Shown: in pieces, positions 15,480 to 19,929 of the stretch | Position numbering within the stretch: the stretch's first letter is position 1 | How the letters are laid out: every line of letters starts with the position of its first letter | NCBI GenBank assembly: GCA_031421855.1 | Contig: JANOPN010000011.1 | Location: 1-19,929 of the forward strand | Source: JAAFHN01 sp031421855 | Lineage (GTDB): Bacteria; Pseudomonadota; Gammaproteobacteria; Burkholderiales; Burkholderiaceae_C | Reading direction: 5' to 3' | DNA: 19,929 nucleotides | Position numbers and translations under genes: made by a program | Notes under the pieces: generated by a model | The model's input: the letters and a program-made list of their open reading frames with translations, nothing else | The model's database searches: none | What the model was told of the DNA's origin: nothing

Positions 15480-16091
15480 ATGTCTAACTTCCCATCTAAA
15501 GCCACACCACGCTTTCCGATTGATCAACGCATTGGTCGATCGAGCCATGTGTTTCAACGACTGTTGGCCCACTTGGCGTTGCAGCCCAATAAAACCCGCC
15601 GGTTCGCAACTCTCGCGCTTCGCAGCATGGCGATTGTTGCGTTGCTCGCGATGATCGGTGGCCTGGGCGCCTGTGCGACCGCGCAGTCTCGCGAGGTGTT
15701 TCATGGGTTGCACTTTGACGCATTCGCGGATGGTCAGAACATCGAAATATTGGCGCACCGCTACGGTTCAAAAGAAAACCCCATCATCATCAATCCGACA
15801 CCAGCAGATATTGCGTTTGGACCGCGGCAACGACAAGGCAGCTCCGGCGGCTACCGAATCGGCGACGAGCTCTACGTCAAATGGCGAGACAAAGCCACCA
15901 ACAAGGTCTACGAGGAGACTTTTATCCTCAAGGGGAAGTTGCCGGTGGATATGAATGGCGTACGGATCACATTCCTGATTCGAGAGAACCGCATGGTTGT
16001 GTATGTCGTGCTCGATGCCGCTCGCCTCCGAACTGAGCCCTATGACGGCCCATCGATTTTCCAACACAGTCGCGTGCTCAAACTCAACTGA
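15480..16091 (+). CDS. Putative lipoprotein, possible immunity partner of the downstream hydrolase
   Basis: I do not recognise a named family. The 203-residue product has a basic N-terminal region, a hydrophobic segment at residues 49-62 (SMAIVALLAMIGGL) and a lipobox LGAC with Cys65. It therefore looks like a lipoprotein processed by signal peptidase II and anchored facing the periplasm. The mature part is about 139 residues, rich in beta-type sequence (GDELYVKWRDKATNKVYEET). The ATG at 15480 has AGGAG seven bases upstream, which decides the start, but it leaves 48 residues before the hydrophobic core. A start at Met50 would be shorter but has no ribosome binding site. It lies 36 bases before the DUF2235 hydrolase gene. 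Known Tle1 phospholipase effectors are paired with periplasmic lipoprotein immunity proteins, so that role is a reasonable inference. Confidence 0.75.
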   Translation: MSNFPSKATPRFPIDQRIGRSSHVFQRLLAHLALQPNKTRRFATLALRSMAIVALLAMIGGLGACATAQSREVFHGLHFDAFADGQNIEILAHRYGSKENPIIINPTPADIAFGPRQRQGSSGGYRIGDELYVKWRDKATNKVYEETFILKGKLPVDMNGVRITFLIRENRMVVYVVLDAARLRTEPYDGPSIFQHSRVLKLN

Positions 16092-16127
16092 CCTTCCCCC
16101 ACACAAATCAAACCTCAAGGAAACACC

Positions 16128-18395
16128 ATGGCCGCCCGAATCCTCAAGATCCTCGACAACCTACAACGCGCCGAAGTCGAGCGCGCCAAACAAGCAATTG
16201 CCAACGCCAGCAAATCGACTGTTGGCATCGGCAGCTTCAACTTCTTTGCCGCGTTTGACGGTACGGGAAACGATCGGGCGAAAGTAGCGAATGGTGAGCA
16301 GACGACCAACGTGAGTGAGCTGGAGGTTCAAGTTGACGCAGCGGCGAAAGCCGGAAACCCAAACCAAGCATCACGCTACTACAAAGGCGTCGGCACAGGC
16401 GGCGACCAAGGCAACATCCTCGTCAACGGCAGCATTGCGCCCACTGGGCCGGTGATGGCGGCTGCCAACCAAGCATTAAAAGAGTTTGCCGAAGCCGCCC
16501 AAGCGTGGAAACAAGCCAACCCCAACGCTGGCCCCGGCGACCTCACCGCTTCCATGGTCGGCTTCAGCCGAGGCGCAGCAGTCGCCGTAGTCTTTGCCCA
16601 ACTCTTGCAGGAACGAGGACTCGTGTTGACAGACGGCACGGTGGTCGCTGCGCCCGGCTCGGTGCGCATTGCCGCCGCTGCCTTGCTCGACCCGGTCTTC
16701 ACCACCATCACACGCGACATGAGCCTGCCCGACAACATGCGCGGCAACACGGTCGTCATCGTTGCACAAAACGAGTACCGCCCAGGCTTTGAGGCCTACC
16801 GATGGGCCAACTTGGCTGGCGTGACCGTGATCACCTCACCCGGCTGCCACTCCGACATTGGCGGCGTATATGACCGTGGCATTGGTGCCCTCATGCTGGA
16901 GGGGCTCACGGGCTTCTTTGGCGCAAGCGGCATCAAAGTCGGTGCCGTGCAGGCCAATCGCACCCACGACGGTAAGCCGCTGAATCTGCATACCGAGATC
17001 AACATCAACAGTGCCAACGGCGAAGCCGATCCCCAAGAAGGCTTCACCGGCATCTACACCCCAGACGGCAAGCGCATCACCAAAGTCATCGGCGGTCCAA
17101 GCGACGGCAGCTTCGCACTGGGCGACATCGCCAGTCGATCGACCGACAACAACCCCACAGGCAACGCCGCTGCAGGCGTGCGCGTGGACACGTTCACGCT
17201 CAAAGACGGGCGCGTGATTCAACAGCTCACCACCAACGATGGCAAACCCGTGTTGTCCACAAATCCTGGACAAACATTGAGCTGGAACGCTACTGATGCC
17301 AAGTTCGAGTTGGTTGACCCGACCAGCCGCCTGCGCCGCGTCTACGACCCAGTTAGTGGCGACCTCAGCATCAGCCAGCCCGACAAAGCCACCGTCATCT
17401 ATGACCGAAATGGCAACTTGAAGGGTGTTGACGAAACCTCCTTACTCAGCGCTAAGACCGCACGAATCGACGGCGCGGACTGGTCAGAGACCGCCACAGG
17501 CCTGTGGATTCGCAAAGTAAACGACACCACGGTCGACATCCGAGAGGCCATGGGCCTGAGCGGGGTCTTGGGTAAATTGCTGGGCAGTGGTGGACTGCGA
17601 ATTGATGCCGTATACGGCGAGTCGCGAGATGAAGACGGCGCACGCGTGCGAGATGTCGTCAACGCGCAAAACCAAATCGTAGGCAAGATGCGCCTCAAGA
17701 GTCTGAACGGTGGCTATGTCAACGAAGTCGAGCTCAGCAATGGCGTGGTGCTGCGACAAAAATACGACCGAGCAGGCGGCATATTGGAGGAAACCGTCAC
17801 CAACCCTCGGGTCTGGGGCCTACAAATCATCGTCAGCGATGGCGCTGGTAAGGTGCTGGCCACTGGCACCCGCACCACCGACGACGACGGCAACACCACC
17901 ACGACAACCGTTACCCCCAGCGGTGTAGTTACCGCAGAGACCAAGGGCGCAGACGGCACGCTCATTGGGCGAGTTGTCGATACCCCTGACCTCAACGGGG
18001 GAGCCACGCGCTTGTTTGAGCGAGTGGTGGACGGCACGCTTGTCAGCATCGAACAAAAGGTATTCGCCGAAGAACTGCAAGCACGAGCCAATGACCCCAG
18101 TCACACCATCGCGTGGGCAAACACAACGGTCGTAATCGCTGGTCAACGCTTCCCAGTCGACAGCTTTGAGGCCCTCTACTGGCAAGACCTCCTCGTGCAA
18201 AACACACGCCCGTACAGCGCCGAGTCAGCCAACACCGACCCGACCCAAGCGGTGATCGACCACAACGCCAAGTACGGCATTCCAGATCTGGACGGCGACA
18301 TCCGTCCAGAGAAAATGAGGGTCAGGTCTGCCATCTTGCATGCCTTTTGCATGCCAAAGCCCGCCAAAACTGGATCCCCGCCTTCGCGAGGATGA
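16128..18395 (+). CDS. DUF2235 (Tle1-like) alpha/beta hydrolase with long C-terminal extension
   Basis: The N-terminal part is a DUF2235 hydrolase domain as in type VI phospholipase effectors of the Tle1 group. It has FDGTGND at residues 43-49, the nucleophile elbow GFSRG with Ser147, an Asp candidate in LLDPV (188), and CHSDIGGVYD with His241. From about residue 280 to 720 there is a long region rich in Asp/Gly/Thr turns, including VYDPVSGDLSIS and VIYDRNGNLKGVDE. These look like Rhs/YD-type beta repeats, but too irregular for a firm call. No signal peptide is visible. The last 20-25 residues (from about MRVRSAIL) lack that character and the stop codon lies in a dispersed repeat, so the original C-terminus is probably lost. 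AAGGA lies six bases before the ATG. No VgrG, PAAR or other secretion gene is in the window. Confidence 0.82.
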   Translation: MAARILKILDNLQRAEVERAKQAIANASKSTVGIGSFNFFAAFDGTGNDRAKVANGEQTTNVSELEVQVDAAAKAGNPNQASRYYKGVGTGGDQGNILVNGSIAPTGPVMAAANQALKEFAEAAQAWKQANPNAGPGDLTASMVGFSRGAAVAVVFAQLLQERGLVLTDGTVVAAPGSVRIAAAALLDPVFTTITRDMSLPDNMRGNTVVIVAQNEYRPGFEAYRWANLAGVTVITSPGCHSDIGGVYDRGIGALMLEGLTGFFGASGIKVGAVQANRTHDGKPLNLHTEININSANGEADPQEGFTGIYTPDGKRITKVIGGPSDGSFALGDIASRSTDNNPTGNAAAGVRVDTFTLKDGRVIQQLTTNDGKPVLSTNPGQTLSWNATDAKFELVDPTSRLRRVYDPVSGDLSISQPDKATVIYDRNGNLKGVDETSLLSAKTARIDGADWSETATGLWIRKVNDTTVDIREAMGLSGVLGKLLGSGGLRIDAVYGESRDEDGARVRDVVNAQNQIVGKMRLKSLNGGYVNEVELSNGVVLRQKYDRAGGILEETVTNPRVWGLQIIVSDGAGKVLATGTRTTDDDGNTTTTTVTPSGVVTAETKGADGTLIGRVVDTPDLNGGATRLFERVVDGTLVSIEQKVFAEELQARANDPSHTIAWANTTVVIAGQRFPVDSFEALYWQDLLVQNTRPYSAESANTDPTQAVIDHNAKYGIPDLDGDIRPEKMRVRSAILHAFCMPKPAKTGSPPSRG

Positions 18396-18397
18396 CG
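18318..18397 (-). repeat. Common proteobacterial dispersed repeat ('HPREGGDPV' type)
   Basis: On the minus strand the segment begins GTCATCCTCGCGAAGGCG and continues GGGGATCCAG. Its translation contains HPREGGDPV, a string I know from spurious proteins made from short dispersed repeats in many beta- and gammaproteobacteria. The centre is a near-perfect inverted repeat (ATCCCCGC/GCGAGGAT). Next to it are two copies of TTGCATGCC two bases apart (18334-18353). The repeat supplies the stop codon of the hydrolase gene. The left boundary is approximate. Confidence 0.65.
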
Positions 18398-18513
18398 CTT
18401 GGGTGGACGACGGTTTATCGACTGGGCCGCGTTTGCGACTGCGTGGGTCGGCGTGCGAGACCCCAGCGCAGCAAAACGCCGGTTGAGTTGAAATTTGAGG
18501 GAAAAAGCGCCTC

Positions 18514-18554
18514 TGGTCACCGGATCTATTGGGGTTTCCGCTACTGAATCAGGA
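18514..18554 (+). repeat. Dispersed repeat copy G
   Basis: The plus strand reads TGGTCACCGGATCTATTG, then GGGTTTCCGCTACTGAATC and AGGAG. It pairs with copy F upstream of the lipoprotein gene. Both share the end CTACTGAA..AGGAG and the preceding AAATTTGA...CCTC, at roughly 80 percent identity over about 65 bases by eye. Confidence 0.75.
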
Positions 18555-18587
18555 GCCGCTGAATGCGCAGAATTGCTGGGTTCAACA

Positions 18588-18654
18588 CTTGCATTCAAAC
18601 ATCCCCCCTGTCGCGCGGTGGCGCTGCGAAGCAAGGGGAGTGTTTGAATGCAAG
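18588..18654. repeat. Large palindrome (67 bp, 14-bp perfect arms)
   Basis: CTTGCATTCAAACA (18588-18601) and TGTTTGAATGCAAG (18641-18654) are perfect inverted arms. The pairing continues as TCCCC/GGGGA with one bulged G. The 28-base GC-rich centre (CTGTCGCGCGGTGGC...) has further self-complementarity. Neither strand has a T-run directly after the arms, so it looks more like a REP/BIME-type unit than a terminator, though it may stop convergent transcripts. Confidence 0.8.
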
Positions 18655-18702
18655 ACCCTGCCAATCCCCGCTTGACCCCACTGATTCGTGTTGCATTGTC
18701 GG

Positions 18703-18743
18703 TTCAATAATCATAGCAACAACCTCAATGAATTCGGTGACCA
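18703..18743 (-). repeat. Dispersed repeat copy D
   Basis: The minus strand reads TGGTCACCGAATTCATTG, then AGGTTGTTGCTATG and an AT-rich tail ATTATTGAA. One base of the 18-base core differs. It lies downstream of the palindrome and is inverted relative to copy G, so copies C and D (minus) sit outside copies F and G (plus) around the lipoprotein/hydrolase pair. Confidence 0.72.
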
Positions 18744-18818
18744 ATGGCCTATATCGTCAATAATTTGGCCGCCCAAGCCATTCTCAACGGTTTTGACCGT
18801 GTAAACGGCGCGAACGGG

Positions 18819-19793
18819 TCACGGGTGTGCGTTGCGTGGGCTGCCGGGGTAGCCTTCGGCTCGCCATGCGCGGCGCAGTTGTAGGTCGGTGTTGAAGCCT
18901 GCGTGTTCGGCTGCGGCGCTGACGGAGCTGCCTGATTGCAGGGCTTTGGCGGCTGCGGCGACTCGGATGCCACGCACATAGGCCAGCGGCTGGGTTTGGC
19001 TGTGCAGCGCAAACAGGCGGGCGAGCTGGCGCGTTGAGGTGCACGCGACGTCGGCCATTGCGGTGACTGACCAATCAAGCTGGGGTTTGGCGCATACGGC
19101 GTCTTGCAACCGGTGCAAAGCTGCATGCATGTGGTTGCGGCCTTGCAAAAACGGCGACAACTCAGGGTCGTCAGGCCCACGCCGCAGGGGCATGACGAGC
19201 ACTTGCGCGGTGCGCGCGGCAATGGCTTCACCGCAGATTTCGGCGATGAGGTGCACCGCGAGATCAATGCCGGTGGTGATGCCCGCGCTGCTGTATACCC
19301 CGCGCGGGGCGTCGATGACGAACACCTTGTGGGGCAGCACATCGCACAGGGGCTCAGCGCGTTTGAGGGCTGCCAATTCAAGGTGGTGAGTGGTCACTTT
19401 GGCGTGAGCCAGCAAACCGCCCATTGCGGCGAACACCGCACCCGCGCAGATGGTGATGAGGCGTTGAGGTGGACGCAATTGAGCGCTGACTTGACGCAGC
19501 CAGTGAGTGAGCGCTCGCATGTCGCTTGAATCCAAGTCGGCGTGTTCGTCGGGTTGCCCCACCAAAACCACCCACGCCGCTGGCGGCAAATGGGCCGGAT
19601 AGCCCTCAATGCCGGTGACTTGCAAGCCCACGGAACTGGTTGATTCGGCTTGCGAGCCGATGAATCGCAAGTTGAAGGCCTCGGCCCTGCCCTCGCGCCT
19701 GAGGCTTTGGTTGGCGATGCGAAACGCCTCGGCAGGCCCCGCCCAGTCAAGCGCCATGCTGCGTGGCTGGATGACGAAGAACACATCAATCAT
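18819..19793 (-). CDS. GlxA family transcriptional regulator (DJ-1/PfpI plus AraC domains)
   Basis: The 324-residue product has an N-terminal class I glutamine amidotransferase-like (DJ-1/PfpI) sensor domain. It begins MIDVFFVIQPRSMALDWAGP, with the elbow TICAGAVFAAMGGLLAHAKVT carrying the conserved Cys and the THH segment after it. A C-terminal AraC-type double helix-turn-helix follows (ADVACTSTRQLARLF, then VRGIRVAAAAKALQSGSSVS and AAAEHAGF). Such regulators usually control a nearby catabolic or amidotransferase gene; the ligand cannot be predicted. I chose the ATG at 19793-19791. An ATG 24 codons upstream would overlap the preceding gene. It lies 19 bases after that gene's stop, so the two are probably cotranscribed. 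Confidence 0.88.
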   Translation of the reverse strand: MIDVFFVIQPRSMALDWAGPAEAFRIANQSLRREGRAEAFNLRFIGSQAESTSSVGLQVTGIEGYPAHLPPAAWVVLVGQPDEHADLDSSDMRALTHWLRQVSAQLRPPQRLITICAGAVFAAMGGLLAHAKVTTHHLELAALKRAEPLCDVLPHKVFVIDAPRGVYSSAGITTGIDLAVHLIAEICGEAIAARTAQVLVMPLRRGPDDPELSPFLQGRNHMHAALHRLQDAVCAKPQLDWSVTAMADVACTSTRQLARLFALHSQTQPLAYVRGIRVAAAAKALQSGSSVSAAAEHAGFNTDLQLRRAWRAEGYPGSPRNAHP

Positions 19794-19812
19794 GCGGCCA
19801 CACCGAGCCAGG

Positions 19813-19929
19813 TCATTGCGGCCCAGTGGCCTGCGCCACGGTGCAAACGCGAGCGAAACGGTCATGCAACACGGTGGCAGTGCGCGCTTTGATTTGCGCG
19901 GCGAGCAAAGGCGTGCCGTCGGGCTGGGT
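19813..19929 (-). CDS. 3' end of an unidentified gene
   Basis: The last 38 codons of a minus-strand frame, open from the right edge to a TGA at 19815-19813, end LHDRFARVCTVAQATGPQ. The frame is 19 bases upstream of the GlxA-type regulator gene and reads in the same direction. I do not recognise the protein from this short tail. The alternating polar/hydrophobic pattern would fit a C-terminal helix. It could also be non-coding read-through, but the tight spacing favours a real gene. Confidence 0.45.
   Translation of the reverse strand, partial: TQPDGTPLLAAQIKARTATVLHDRFARVCTVAQATGPQ

Larger units (their letters stand above)
18396..18818. other. Gene-free, repeat-rich spacer
   Basis: This 423-base gap between the hydrolase gene and the convergent regulator gene holds dispersed repeat copies G and D and a large palindrome. 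A small frame from 18563 to 18763 follows copy G's AGGAG, but it runs through the palindrome and copy D and is not believable as a gene. Confidence 0.6.

Noticed and set aside
18176..18664. A 162-codon minus-strand frame containing HPREGGDPV
   Set aside because: It is a translation of dispersed repeats and of the reverse strand of the hydrolase gene, not a gene.
18563..18763. A 66-codon frame following the AGGAG of repeat copy G
   Set aside because: It has a ribosome binding site by virtue of the repeat, but it reads through the palindrome and copy D and encodes nothing recognisable.
1..19929. CRISPR array, prophage integrase or insertion-sequence transposase
   Set aside because: No regularly spaced repeats, transposase or integrase motifs are visible; the repeats found are irregularly spaced and dispersed.

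Overview
The window looks like a chromosomal segment of a betaproteobacterium of the order Burkholderiales, most likely the family Comamonadaceae. This rests on the amino acid sequences of the complex I subunits, the gene order rpsO-pnp-quinone oxidoreductase-tpiA-secG-tRNA-Leu-nuoA..., a NuoG that lacks the N7 cluster cysteines, and a moderate-to-high GC content. I cannot name a genus from sequence alone.

Positions 1-14236 are conserved housekeeping DNA, all on the minus strand. Read in the direction of transcription (from high to low coordinates) it holds rpsO (with a clear sigma70-type promoter), a terminator-like hairpin, a long leader hairpin, pnp and a second terminator-like hairpin. 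A three-gene cluster follows: PIG3-type quinone oxidoreductase, tpiA and secG. Then come tRNA-Leu(GAG) and the nuo operon nuoA-B-C-D-E-F-G-H-I-J, which leaves the window inside nuoJ. The nuo genes are tightly packed (3- to 41-base gaps, several 4-base ATGA overlaps and one 8-base overlap), as expected for a translationally coupled operon encoding the proton-pumping NADH:ubiquinone oxidoreductase. The leader of nuoA can fold into a nested hairpin that includes the nuoA ribosome binding site.

Positions 14237-18818 are an accessory stretch. It holds a C-terminal fragment of a GT-B glycosyltransferase (probable remnant), then a plus-strand pair: a lipoprotein gene and a 755-codon DUF2235 (Tle1-like) alpha/beta hydrolase gene. 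The pair resembles a secreted phospholipase effector with its periplasmic partner, but no secretion genes are visible. The 3' end of the hydrolase gene runs into a common proteobacterial dispersed repeat, and a large perfect-armed palindrome lies downstream. Positions 18819-19929 hold a GlxA-type (DJ-1/PfpI plus AraC) regulator on the minus strand and the 3' end of an unidentified gene.

The most unexpected signal is a short dispersed repeat family (about 40-45 bp, core TGGTCACCGGATTCATTG followed by GTTGCTAT and an AT-rich tail). I find seven copies, A to G. Five lie in the accessory region, flanking the glycosyltransferase remnant and the lipoprotein/hydrolase pair, and one of these supplies the ribosome binding site of the lipoprotein gene. 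The other two lie inside the coding sequences of nuoG and tpiA, in opposite orientations, and both keep the reading frame. This is reminiscent of the protein-coding palindromic elements of Rickettsia.
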